Below are positions 17,837 to 25,399 of a DNA stretch of 64,000 nt, in pieces. Position 1 is the stretch's first letter. Every line of letters starts with the position of its first letter. The position numbers were made by a program, and so were the translations under genes. Under the pieces are notes generated by a model. It saw only the letters and a program-made list of their open reading frames with translations. It was not told the DNA's origin and did not search any database. Source of the DNA: Bifidobacterium parmae (GTDB lineage: Bacteria; Actinomycetota; Actinomycetes; Actinomycetales; Bifidobacteriaceae); the NCBI RefSeq assembly GCF_002860365.1, contig NZ_NMWT01000010.1, forward strand, positions 62,001 through 126,000, given 5' to 3'.

Positions 17837-18805
17837 CTATTGGAGCAGCATCTCGGCGGTCGCCTGATCGGTGACGAGCGCCGAGATGAGCCCGCCGACC
17901 ATGCACGCCCGGATGGCCGGCATCTTGACCGGCCCCCATGCCACGCCGATGACCAGGGGGATGCGCTTGAGCCGTTCGATGTCGATGGAGATCGTGCGGT
18001 CGCACAGGTCGGTCCGCACGTGCCTTCCCTCGGCGTCGATGTGGTGGCCGCAGATGTGGCCGACCACGCCGCGGTGGTACAGTTCGGCGGCCTTGCGCTG
18101 GTCGATGTACGCGTCGAAGATGTGTCCGGATCGTATGGTCGTGACCGCGCCCACGCCGACGATCGCCACGTCCGCGCCGCCGCCGAGCGCGAGCGTCGTC
18201 GCGATCTGCGGCTCCCGCCGCATCGCGTCCGCCAGCTGCGCGCTCGACAGGATCATCGGCACCGGCAGCGTCGTGAACGAGCCGCCGATGCGCTGCGCGA
18301 GCATGCGGCAGATGTCGGGGGAGTCGGTCATCGGATTGTCGGGGCTCAACGCACCGATCATCTGCGCGACGTTCGCCTTCGGCCAGTCGCATACGGGGAT
18401 CTCGCGCACGGTGGCGGCCACCGCGTTGCCGTTCGACACGGTGATCAGCGAGTCCGGCGCGCACGTCTCGGCGAACAGCGCGGCCGCGTACCGCGGGACG
18501 ATCAGCTTCGGGTCCTCGCCGGGACTCACCTCCGCCACTCGCGCGTGCCTGAGCCCGTACCGTTCGCGCAGGCCGTCCTCGAGCCGGCGCATGCGTTCGA
18601 GCGCGTGGCCGATGGAGATGTGGACGATGCCGGTCTCGCGCGCCTCCTTGAGCAGGCGCGACACGGTCGGCCGCGAGTAGCCGATCTCCTTGGCGATCTC
18701 GGACTGCGTGCGGTCGTCGAGATAGTACGCGCGCGCCACCTTGAGCATCAGGTCGATATGGCTCCGGGAGGTCTCGGTCGCCAGTACGGTGTCATCGTTG
18801 AACAT
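17837..18805 (-). CDS. SorC-family sugar-binding transcriptional regulator
   Basis: A 322-residue regulator. The N-terminal helix-turn-helix is at residues 32-60 (QSEIAKEIGYSRPTVSRLLKEAR). The remainder matches the SorC/CggR sugar-phosphate-binding fold, with VSNGNAVAATVREIP near 123 and LALGGGADVAIVGVGAVTTIRSGH near 205. It is divergent from the adjacent carbohydrate operon, so control by a phosphorylated intermediate of that pathway is likely. A perfect TGAACA-TG-TGTTCA dyad overlaps its own start codon, suggesting autoregulation. Confidence 0.9.
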   Translation of the reverse strand: MFNDDTVLATETSRSHIDLMLKVARAYYLDDRTQSEIAKEIGYSRPTVSRLLKEARETGIVHISIGHALERMRRLEDGLRERYGLRHARVAEVSPGEDPKLIVPRYAAALFAETCAPDSLITVSNGNAVAATVREIPVCDWPKANVAQMIGALSPDNPMTDSPDICRMLAQRIGGSFTTLPVPMILSSAQLADAMRREPQIATTLALGGGADVAIVGVGAVTTIRSGHIFDAYIDQRKAAELYHRGVVGHICGHHIDAEGRHVRTDLCDRTISIDIERLKRIPLVIGVAWGPVKMPAIRACMVGGLISALVTDQATAEMLLQ

Positions 18806-18812
18806 GTGTTCA
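18799..18812. promoter_or_regulatory. Candidate SorC-type operator over the regulator start codon
   Basis: Perfect 14-bp palindrome TGAACATGTGTTCA covering the start codon of the SorC regulator. Related TGAAC half-sites recur in the same intergenic region. Confidence 0.5.
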
Positions 18813-18899
18813 TCCTATCGCCGTCGTGACTGCTGGCGCAAGCCGCGATTCGGGATTATGTTTGCGGATTTTCCAATACTTTTCGGCAATATGGCGACA

Positions 18900-18929
18900 T
18901 GAACGTTTGTGTCGGTGAACATCGGTTCA
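18900..18929. promoter_or_regulatory. Candidate operator for the carbohydrate operon
   Basis: Contains TGAAC at 18900-18904 and the dyad TGAAC-ATCG-GTTCA at 18916-18929, similar to the palindrome over the regulator start. It lies about 125 bp before the first gene of the operon. Assignment to the SorC protein is inferred from shared half-sites. Confidence 0.45.
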
Positions 18930-19054
18930 TCGACGGCGTGGATTCCCCGGCGTGTCGCACGTAGATTGATAACCGTCAACCAAGCCGAGGGGACGAACCC
19001 GAGGCGGGAACCGATACCTCAACGCAGAAGGTACAAACAACAAAGGAGTACACC

Positions 19055-20044
19055 ATGGCATTCGCACGCACGATCTTCGGAGACGTCGACCCCAGCACCC
19101 TCGGCGTCGTGGACTGCCACGACCACCTGATCCGCGTCGGCGCCGGCGAGGTCTACATCGACGGCGACCACCAGCTCGACTCGGTCGAGAAGGCCATCGA
19201 GGAGGGCGGCTACTTCGCCGAAGCCTCCAAGAAGTGGAGCCCCAACGGCGGCACCGTCGTCGACATGTGCCCGATCAACTGCGGCCGCGACCTCAACAAG
19301 CTGGCCGAGGTCACCAAGGCCGTCGACGGCCTGCAGGTCATCGCCGCCACCGGCTTCCACCGCGAGCACGTCTACCTGGAGACCCAGTCCCACTGGATCA
19401 ACCGCTACGACGTCGACAAGGTCGCCGAACTCGTCATCGCCGACATCCGCGAGGGCATCGACAAGAACGACTACTCCGGCCCGATCGTCGAGCGCACCCC
19501 GTACAAGGCGGGCGTCATCAAGGTCGGCACCGCGTACGGCAAGATCACCAAGTTCGAGCGCAAGTGCATGGAGGCCGCCGCCATCGCCGCCATCGAGACC
19601 GGCTGCCCGATCAACACGCACACCACCTACGGCACCTGCGGCCTCGAACAGGCCGAAGGCTTCCTCGAGCTGGGCGTGCCGGCCAACCAGATCGCCATCG
19701 GCCACATCCAGCGCAACGCCGACGTCTACTACCTCGAGCAGATCCTCAAGCTCGGCGTCTACCTCGAGATCGACGGCACCAACCGCATCAAGTACCAGCC
19801 GGACTCCAACCGCATGATGGAGCTCAGGGCCTTCTACGAGGACGGCTTCGCCGACCGCATCCTGCTCGGCACCGACTCCGGCAAGCGCGGCTACCAGAAG
19901 GCGTACGGCGCGACCTCCGGCGTCGACTACAACCCGGCCGTCGACGGCCCGCGCATGGTCGACGAGGGCTTCGACCGCGAGTACATCGACAAGCTGCTCA
20001 TGAAGAACGCCCAGGAGTTCTTCACCTTCAAGAAGGAAGGCTGA
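19055..20044 (+). CDS. Phosphotriesterase-homology amidohydrolase, probable (phospho)lactonase
   Basis: A 329-residue TIM-barrel metalloenzyme. Metal ligands are in place: His22-Asp-His24 (DCHDHLI), bridging Lys156 (AGVIK), His189 (NTHT), His217 (GHIQR) and Asp274 (GTDSG). Some bacterial relatives hydrolyse 1,4-lactones of phosphorylated sugar acids, and some lie in ascorbate-like gene clusters. Here it is followed at seven bases by a KGPDC-like decarboxylase gene, so lactone opening of the pathway substrate is a reasonable role. The ATG follows AAGGAG. True triesterase activity is unlikely to be physiological. Confidence 0.85.
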   Translation: MAFARTIFGDVDPSTLGVVDCHDHLIRVGAGEVYIDGDHQLDSVEKAIEEGGYFAEASKKWSPNGGTVVDMCPINCGRDLNKLAEVTKAVDGLQVIAATGFHREHVYLETQSHWINRYDVDKVAELVIADIREGIDKNDYSGPIVERTPYKAGVIKVGTAYGKITKFERKCMEAAAIAAIETGCPINTHTTYGTCGLEQAEGFLELGVPANQIAIGHIQRNADVYYLEQILKLGVYLEIDGTNRIKYQPDSNRMMELRAFYEDGFADRILLGTDSGKRGYQKAYGATSGVDYNPAVDGPRMVDEGFDREYIDKLLMKNAQEFFTFKKEG

Positions 20045-20050
20045 TCCACG

Positions 20051-20737
20051 ATGACGCAAGCAACCGAAACCACCGGAAAGCTCGCCCGGCCGCGTCTGCA
20101 GATCGCCCTCGACACCACCGACATGCCGAGCGCGCTGCGACCCCTCAACCAGGCCATCAGCCAGGTCGACGTCATCGAATGCGGCACCATCCTCATCATC
20201 GCCGAAGGTCTCAAGGCCGTGCGCGAGATCCGCGCCCTCTACCCGGACAAGACGATCCTCGCCGACGTGCGCATCGCCGAAGCCGGCGCCCTCATCGCCC
20301 GCAACTGCTTCGAAGCCGGCGCGAACTGGGTGTCCGTCGTGGCCGGGGCCTCCCTGACCACCGTCGAACAGGTCGTGAAGGTCGCCGACGAGTTCGGCGG
20401 CGAGGTTCAGATCGAGCTCGGCGAGGACTACGACGCCGACAAGGCCCGCAAGTGGAAGGAACTCGGCGCCAAGCACGTCATCGTCCACCGCTCGCGCGAC
20501 GCCGAGGTCGCCGGCACCCTCAAGTGGGGGCCGAACGACGTCGAGCGCATCAAGGAACTCCACGACATGGGCTTCACCGTCACCGTCACCGGCGGCGTGA
20601 ACGTCAAGGACATCCCGTTCTTCAAGGGCGCGCCGGTCGGCGTGATCATCTCCGGCCGCGGCATCGTCAAGGCCGAGGACCCGCTCGCCGCCGCCACCGA
20701 ACTGAAGAACACCATCAACGAGGTCTGGCCCGAGTAA
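20051..20737 (+). CDS. 3-keto-L-gulonate-6-phosphate decarboxylase-like protein (OMPDC superfamily)
   Basis: A 228-residue TIM barrel most like UlaD/SgbH, which decarboxylate 3-keto-L-gulonate 6-phosphate to L-xylulose 5-phosphate. Similarity is strong in VQIEL near 121, VHRSRDAEVAG near 145 and GFTVTVTGGV near 174. Asp21 and Glu43 match the family. The usual active-site Asp-x-Lys-x-x-Asp reads Asp72-Val-Arg74-Ile-Ala-Glu77, so the catalytic Lys is replaced by Arg and the second Asp by Glu. The substrate may therefore differ. Epimerase genes of the same pathway lie downstream. It is not orotidine-phosphate decarboxylase: pyrF is elsewhere in the window. Confidence 0.85.
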   Translation: MTQATETTGKLARPRLQIALDTTDMPSALRPLNQAISQVDVIECGTILIIAEGLKAVREIRALYPDKTILADVRIAEAGALIARNCFEAGANWVSVVAGASLTTVEQVVKVADEFGGEVQIELGEDYDADKARKWKELGAKHVIVHRSRDAEVAGTLKWGPNDVERIKELHDMGFTVTVTGGVNVKDIPFFKGAPVGVIISGRGIVKAEDPLAAATELKNTINEVWPE

Positions 20738-20755
20738 CAGGCCGCGCCCCCGACA

Positions 20756-20842
20756 GGGCGGGACCATCCGTCCCGCCCCTCCTCCTCTCCAACCCCTCGA
20801 AAAGTCACAAAAAGGGGCATCCCCCGGCCCGGGGATGCCCCT
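20756..20842 (+). other. Two stem-loops between decarboxylase and PfkB kinase genes
   Basis: Stem-loop 1 is GGGCGGGAC-CATCC-GTCCCGCCC (20756-20778). Stem-loop 2 is AGGGGCATCCCC-N6-GGGGATGCCCCT (20813-20842). Neither is followed by a T run, so partial termination or mRNA processing that sets different levels for the upstream and downstream genes is more likely than full termination. Confidence 0.7.
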
Positions 20843-20910
20843 CACATGAAAATCCCAGACAATCCAATCACGGAATTTCCACCCCGATTATAGCCACAAG
20901 GAAGTGCGTC

Positions 20911-21882
20911 ATGACCGCTAACGCCACGAAGACCCCCAAGTACGACCTGTCCACCATCGGCGAAGGACAGATCCGATTCACCGTCGACCGCGGCGAACGA
21001 CTGATGTTCACCCGCTCCGTCCACATGAACCCCGCCTGCTCCGAAGCCAACGTCGCCGGCCTGCTCAGCCAGCTCGGCCGCCAGACCCTCTGGACCAGCT
21101 CCCTGCCCGAAGGCGACCTCGGCGACTACATCCTCGCCGAATACCGCTCCGTCGGCGTCCACATGGACACCATGGTCCGCCGCCCCGGCGGCCGCACCGC
21201 CCTCTACTTCATGGAGCCCGGCGAATACCCGATGCCCGCCAACGTCATCTACGACCGCGAATGGACCACCTTCCGCGCCACCGGCATCGACGACTACGAC
21301 TGGGACGAGATCCTCGACACCAAGGTCATCTTCCTCACCGGCATCACCGCCGCCCTCACCGACACCACCGCCGAAGTCGTGCGCTACGCCGCCGACGAGG
21401 CCGTCAAGCGCGGCGTCGAGGTCGTCCTCGACGTGAACTTCCGCCGCAAGCTGTGGAGCGGCGAGAAGGCCCGCGAGGTCCTCGAACCCATCGCCAGGCA
21501 GGCGAGCGTCCTGTTCTGCTCCATCGCCGACGCCGAGAAGGTGTTCGGCATCACCGGAACCCCCGAAGAGGTCACCGCCGAACTGCAGAACCGCTTCGGC
21601 TGCAAGTACATCGTCTCCACCAACCACACCGAAGGCCCCTACCTGCGCGGCCGCGAAGGCTTCTACCCGTACCGCACCACCCCGGTGAGCGTCATCGACC
21701 GTCCGGGCGCCGGCGACTCCTTCGTCTCCGCCACCATCCACGGCTACCTGTCCGGCAACATCCGCGAAGGCGTCAAGTGGGGCCAGTACGCCTCCAAGGT
21801 CGCGCTCACCCACAAGGGCGACCTCACCCGCGTGCGCCCCGGCGAGCTCGACATCCCGCTCGGCACCGACATCGACCGCTGA
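20911..21882 (+). CDS. PfkB-family carbohydrate kinase (KDG-kinase-like)
   Basis: A 323-residue ribokinase-fold kinase. The C-terminal PfkB signature DRPGAGDSFVSA is at 263-274 with catalytic Asp269. DVNFRRKLW near 174-182 is typical of 2-keto-3-deoxygluconate kinases. In this operon it would phosphorylate the incoming sugar acid or keto-sugar, since uptake is by an MFS carrier and not a phosphotransferase system. The ATG has ACAAGGAAG upstream. MFS transporter and isomerase genes follow in the same orientation. Confidence 0.88.
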   Translation: MTANATKTPKYDLSTIGEGQIRFTVDRGERLMFTRSVHMNPACSEANVAGLLSQLGRQTLWTSSLPEGDLGDYILAEYRSVGVHMDTMVRRPGGRTALYFMEPGEYPMPANVIYDREWTTFRATGIDDYDWDEILDTKVIFLTGITAALTDTTAEVVRYAADEAVKRGVEVVLDVNFRRKLWSGEKAREVLEPIARQASVLFCSIADAEKVFGITGTPEEVTAELQNRFGCKYIVSTNHTEGPYLRGREGFYPYRTTPVSVIDRPGAGDSFVSATIHGYLSGNIREGVKWGQYASKVALTHKGDLTRVRPGELDIPLGTDIDR

Positions 21883-21903
21883 GCCGTGGAGGAAACGAAC
21901 GCC

Positions 21904-23244
21904 ATGACCTCCCAGACACCCACCGCGTACGAGCAGATCGACTCCCGCCCGCTCACCGGACACCAGAAAAGCCTCGTCGCGCTCGCCGTCGTCGGCAACA
22001 TCGCCGAATTCTTCGACATCTTCATGGTCGGATTCGTCATCGCCCTGCTCACCGGGGCGTGGAACCTGACCGGCGTCCAGGCCGGCATCATCACCTCCTG
22101 CACGGGTCTCGGCACCGTGGCCGGCTCCATCCTGTGGGGCCGCATGTCCGACCGCATCGGCCGGCGCGGAGCCTTCCGCTGCTGCGTGATCTTCTTCATC
22201 GTGTTCACGGTCCTCACCCTGCTCATCCCCGAAGGCGGATGGTACCTGTACGCGATCTGCCGCGTCGGCGTCGGCATGGGCGTGGGCGGCCTCAACATCA
22301 CCTCCATCCCGTACGTGCAGGAGTTCGTGCCGTCCAAGCAGCGGGGACTCCTCACCGGACTCGCCTCCGTGTTCATCCCGATGGGCCTGCTGCTCGGCTC
22401 GATCTGCCAGCGCATCGTCGGCGACAACTGGCGCGTGCTCGTCTCGCTGAGCCTCGTCTCCGTCCTTCTGCTCGTCTGGATCCACTTCGTGCCCGAATCG
22501 CCGCGCTTCTACCTGCTGCACGGCGAACCCGACAAGGCCCGCAAGTCGCTCGCCTGGGCGATGGACGTCCCCGAGAGCGAGGTCGGCGCCCTGCCCGAGG
22601 TCAAGGTCGAGAAGAAGGCCTCCTACGGCGAACTGTTCGCCCACCACCTGCGCCCGCTCGTCATCGTCTCGCTCGGCTCGTTCTGCTTCATCCTCGGCAG
22701 CTTCGCCATCCAGTCGTGGGGCCAGACCCTGCTCAAGAACGGCTTCGGCTTCGACACCGAGATGGTCGCCTACCTGTTCATGGGCGTGGCCGTGGCCGAC
22801 TGCATCGGACGCTTCGGCTCCGCGTGGCTCGCCGACCGCATCGGCCGCCGCTGGACGATGTTCCTGTACGGCATGATCGGCGCCGCCGCCTGCTTCGCCG
22901 CCGCGTTCTTCCACGGCTCCGGCTGGGTGTTCTACGTCGAGGTGCTCGTCATCATGACGTTCGCCGACGGCGTGTTCGGCATCATCAACGCCTTCGGCTC
23001 CGAACAGTTCTCCAACGATGTGCGCTCCACCGGCATCGGCCTCGGCTACGGTCTCGGCGCCATCGCGAAGATCGTCGGCCCCTCGCTCATGGGCATGCTC
23101 GTCGGCGGCAGCGCCGTCTCGCAGAACATCAACCTGGGCGTCATCACCACCGCCTTCACCTTCTTCGGCTGCTGCCTCGTCGTCGGCGCGATCATCTACC
23201 TGTTCGCCCGCGAGACCAAAGGCAAGAACCTCGAATCCCTGTGA
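21904..23244 (+). CDS. MFS transporter, probable sugar/sugar-acid:H+ symporter
   Basis: A 446-residue major facilitator protein with about 12 hydrophobic segments. Sugar-porter motifs are visible: GRMSDRIGRRGAF near residue 80 (loop 2-3), PESPRFYLLHGE near 200 and ADRIGRRWTMF near 315 (loop 8-9). The C-terminus reads ETKGKNLESL, typical of the sugar porter group. The ATG was chosen over an upstream GTG because GGAGGA lies at normal spacing. Lack of a phosphotransferase system in the operon means the substrate enters unphosphorylated. Confidence 0.9.
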   Translation: MTSQTPTAYEQIDSRPLTGHQKSLVALAVVGNIAEFFDIFMVGFVIALLTGAWNLTGVQAGIITSCTGLGTVAGSILWGRMSDRIGRRGAFRCCVIFFIVFTVLTLLIPEGGWYLYAICRVGVGMGVGGLNITSIPYVQEFVPSKQRGLLTGLASVFIPMGLLLGSICQRIVGDNWRVLVSLSLVSVLLLVWIHFVPESPRFYLLHGEPDKARKSLAWAMDVPESEVGALPEVKVEKKASYGELFAHHLRPLVIVSLGSFCFILGSFAIQSWGQTLLKNGFGFDTEMVAYLFMGVAVADCIGRFGSAWLADRIGRRWTMFLYGMIGAAACFAAAFFHGSGWVFYVEVLVIMTFADGVFGIINAFGSEQFSNDVRSTGIGLGYGLGAIAKIVGPSLMGMLVGGSAVSQNINLGVITTAFTFFGCCLVVGAIIYLFARETKGKNLESL

Positions 23245-23284
23245 CCGCATCCCCATCACCTCACCATCCAAAAGGACTTCCATC

Positions 23285-24172
23285 ATGACCGTCAACGCCG
23301 TAGGCATCTACGAAAAGGCCCTGCCCACGGGCCTGACCTGGGAGGAGACCTTCGATCTCGTCCACGAACTGGGCTTCAACTTCCTCGAATTCTCCGTCGA
23401 CGAAAGCGACGAGCGTCTCGCCCGCCTCGACTGGACCGAACGGGAGCGCGCCGACTTCCGCAACGCGATGTGGAAGACCGGCAGCCGCATCAACACGCTG
23501 ATGCTCTCCGGCCACCGCCGCTTCCCGCTCGGCTCCGCCGACCCGCGGGTGCGCGCCAAGGCGCTCGACATGATGGCCAAGGCCATCGACCTCGCCGTCG
23601 ACCTCGGCGTGCGCAACATCCAGATGGCCGGCTACGACGTCTACTACGAGCCGAAAACCGAATCCAGCCGCGAATGGTTCATCGAGAACCTCCGCACCTG
23701 CGTCGAGATGGCCGCCAAGAAGATGGTGATGCTCTCCATCGAGACGATGGACGACCCGTTCCTCAACTCGCTGAGCAAGGTCGACTACCTGAAGACCCAG
23801 ATCCACAGCCCGTTCCTCCAGGCCTATCCGGACGTCGGCAACCTCACCGCATGGCCCGAGAACGACGTCGCCCACGAGATTGAATCCAACATCGACAACA
23901 TCGTCGCCGTCCACCTGAAGGACACCAAGCCGGTCACCGCCGACTTCCCCGGCCAGTTCAAGGAAGTGCCGTTCGGCGACGGCACCGTCGACTTCGAAGC
24001 CGTGCTGCGCCTGTTCAACCGGCTCGGCTACAACGGCAGCTACACGGTCGAGATGTGGACCTCCAAGGCCGCCGACCCGATCGCCGAGGTCAAGGCCGCC
24101 AAAGCCTACTTCGACGGCCTGTTCGACAAGATCGGCATCGTCCAGGAACCCATCCTGCGCCCCGCCGCCTGA
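23285..24172 (+). CDS. L-ribulose-5-phosphate 3-epimerase/hexulose-6-phosphate isomerase (UlaE/SgbU-like)
   Basis: A 295-residue xylose-isomerase-like TIM barrel. GIYEKALPTGLTWEETFDLVHELGFNFLEFSVDESDERLARLDW is the classic start of UlaE/SgbU, which convert L-xylulose 5-phosphate to L-ribulose 5-phosphate. Putative metal ligands are Glu in LSIETMDDPF near 155, Asp in YPDVGN near 187, His in VHLKDT near 213 and Glu in YTVEMW near 254. Downstream, beyond a repeat pair, is the matching 4-epimerase. Confidence 0.92.
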   Translation: MTVNAVGIYEKALPTGLTWEETFDLVHELGFNFLEFSVDESDERLARLDWTERERADFRNAMWKTGSRINTLMLSGHRRFPLGSADPRVRAKALDMMAKAIDLAVDLGVRNIQMAGYDVYYEPKTESSREWFIENLRTCVEMAAKKMVMLSIETMDDPFLNSLSKVDYLKTQIHSPFLQAYPDVGNLTAWPENDVAHEIESNIDNIVAVHLKDTKPVTADFPGQFKEVPFGDGTVDFEAVLRLFNRLGYNGSYTVEMWTSKAADPIAEVKAAKAYFDGLFDKIGIVQEPILRPAA

Positions 24173-24228
24173 CGCCCCGCCGCCTGACGTCCCGCTCCCG
24201 CCAGGTCCCCGGACTGCGGGTGTTTCCC

Positions 24229-24402
24229 GCTCCCGCCGGCGGGAGCTGTCAGCCGGCGGCTGACTGAGGGTGGTCTGCCGGCGGCTCCGCGGGGGAACCA
24301 CCCCCAGTCGGCTCCGCCGACAGCCCCCGCCGGCGGGGGCGGACTGATACCGGCGATGAGTTCGTCTTGCGTCTTCGCCGACAGCCCCCGCCGGCGGGGG
24401 CG
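24229..24402. repeat. Two-hairpin repeat pair plus a partial third copy (epimerase gap)
   Basis: Forward copy 24229-24275 (GCTCCCGC type, tail GAGGGTGG), spacer 21 bp, inverted copy 24297-24340 (GCCCCCGC type, tail GGGGGTGG). A partial inverted copy without tail is at 24371-24402. Together they fill most of the 277-bp gap between the two epimerase genes. Confidence 0.9.
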
Positions 24403-24449
24403 GACTCGCGTTTCTCAACACTTCAAACACAAGGAAAGGAAAACCAATC

Positions 24450-25142
24450 ATGGCAACTTTGGCTGATTACGGTCCCGAGGTGCGTGCCGAGGTCAAGCAG
24501 GTGCGCGAGGTCGTGTCCACCCTGCATCAGCAGCTGATCAAGTGGAACCTGGTCGTGTGGACGGCGGGCAACGTGTCGCAGCGTCTGCACACGGCGGACC
24601 TGTTCGTCATCAAGCCGTCCGGCGTGCGCTACGAGAACCTGACGCCGAACTCGATGGTCGTCGTCGATCTGGACGGCAACGTGGTCGACGGCACCGAGGC
24701 GCCGAGCTCGGACACCGCCTCCCACGCGTACATCTACCGCAACATGCCGGACGTGTACGGCGTGGTGCACACGCACTCCACGTATGCGACCGCGTGGGCG
24801 GCGACGGGCCAGAACATCCCGTGCGGCCTGACGATGATGGGCGACGAGTTCGGCGGCCCGGTGCCGGTGGGCCCGTTCCGTCTGATCGGTTCGGAGGCGA
24901 TCGGCGAGGGCGTCGTCGAGACGTTGAAGAAGTATCCGAAGTCGCCGGCGGTGCTCATGCAGAACCATGGTCCGTTCACGATCGGCAAGGACGCTGAGGG
25001 CGCGGTGAAGGCCGCGGCCATGACCGAGGAGGTCGCGCACACGATGTGGGCCGCCCGCCAGCTGGGCGACATCATCGAGATCGACCAGGCCGACATCGAC
25101 AAGCTCAACGACCGCTACCAGAACGTCTACGGCCAGCACTGA
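24450..25142 (+). CDS. L-ribulose-5-phosphate 4-epimerase (AraD/UlaF type)
   Basis: A 230-residue class II aldolase-like zinc enzyme converting L-ribulose 5-phosphate to D-xylulose 5-phosphate. Zinc ligands are in VHTHSTYATAWAATG near residues 106-118 and the third His in MQNHGPFTIG near 170. TAGNVSQR near 38 and VIKPSGV near 54 bind the phosphate. AAGGAAAGGA precedes the ATG. Its product is the substrate of phosphoketolase, central to bifidobacterial metabolism. Because this is the UlaDEF/SgbHUE product chain, I read it as part of the upstream operon and not an arabinose operon. Confidence 0.93.
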   Translation: MATLADYGPEVRAEVKQVREVVSTLHQQLIKWNLVVWTAGNVSQRLHTADLFVIKPSGVRYENLTPNSMVVVDLDGNVVDGTEAPSSDTASHAYIYRNMPDVYGVVHTHSTYATAWAATGQNIPCGLTMMGDEFGGPVPVGPFRLIGSEAIGEGVVETLKKYPKSPAVLMQNHGPFTIGKDAEGAVKAAAMTEEVAHTMWAARQLGDIIEIDQADIDKLNDRYQNVYGQH

Positions 25143-25230
25143 TCCGATGGAGCGCCTCCCGCGTTGCGGAGGGCTCGACGTACCTTCGTACGCCTTCGCC
25201 CTCCGCGCCTTGGAGTCGCACGCATCGGAT
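25142..25230. other. Large nested inverted repeat downstream of the 4-epimerase gene
   Basis: Three nested dyads share one axis: ATCCGATG (25142) with CATCGGAT (25223), GCGGAGGGC (25166) with GCCCTCCGC (25198), and GTAC at 25080-type spacing inside (25180-25183 with 25188-25191). A folded RNA or cruciform of about 89 bases would result. No T run follows; the real terminator lies 100 bp further on. Confidence 0.65.
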
Positions 25231-25265
25231 GACCGCTGGCTCCGCCGGCACTGAGGGTTTTCCTC

Positions 25266-25312
25266 GGCCCCCTCTGGAGGGGGCTCCCGGCGAAGCCGGG
25301 TGGGGGAGGTCC
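25266..25312 (+). repeat. Single variant copy of the two-hairpin repeat
   Basis: GCCCCCTC-TGGA-GAGGGGGC-like first stem, second stem CCCGGC-GAA-GCCGGG, tail TGGGGGAGG. The tail has A where other copies have T, matching the changed base in the arm of its first stem. Confidence 0.85.
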
Positions 25313-25326
25313 GCAAGCCATACGGG

Positions 25327-25366
25327 AAGGCGCCGGAATCGTCGAACACGATTCCGGCGCCTTTCG
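25327..25366. terminator. Terminator between the 4-epimerase gene and purT
   Basis: Perfect 16-bp stem AAGGCGCCGGAATCGT with a 5-nt loop and TTTCG after it. It lies between convergent genes and probably serves both. Confidence 0.9.
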
Positions 25367-25399
25367 TCGTATCCGCCGGCCGTGGGCCGGGGCAGGTGG

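Noticed and set aside
20051-20737. The KGPDC-like gene as a second pyrF
   Set aside because: The VHRSRDAEVAG and GFTVTVTGG segments are UlaD-like, the neighbours are ulaE/ulaF-type genes, and a clear pyrF is at 48954.
24450-25142. The 4-epimerase as part of an arabinose operon
   Set aside because: No araA or araB is adjacent; the operon instead has decarboxylase and 3-epimerase genes.
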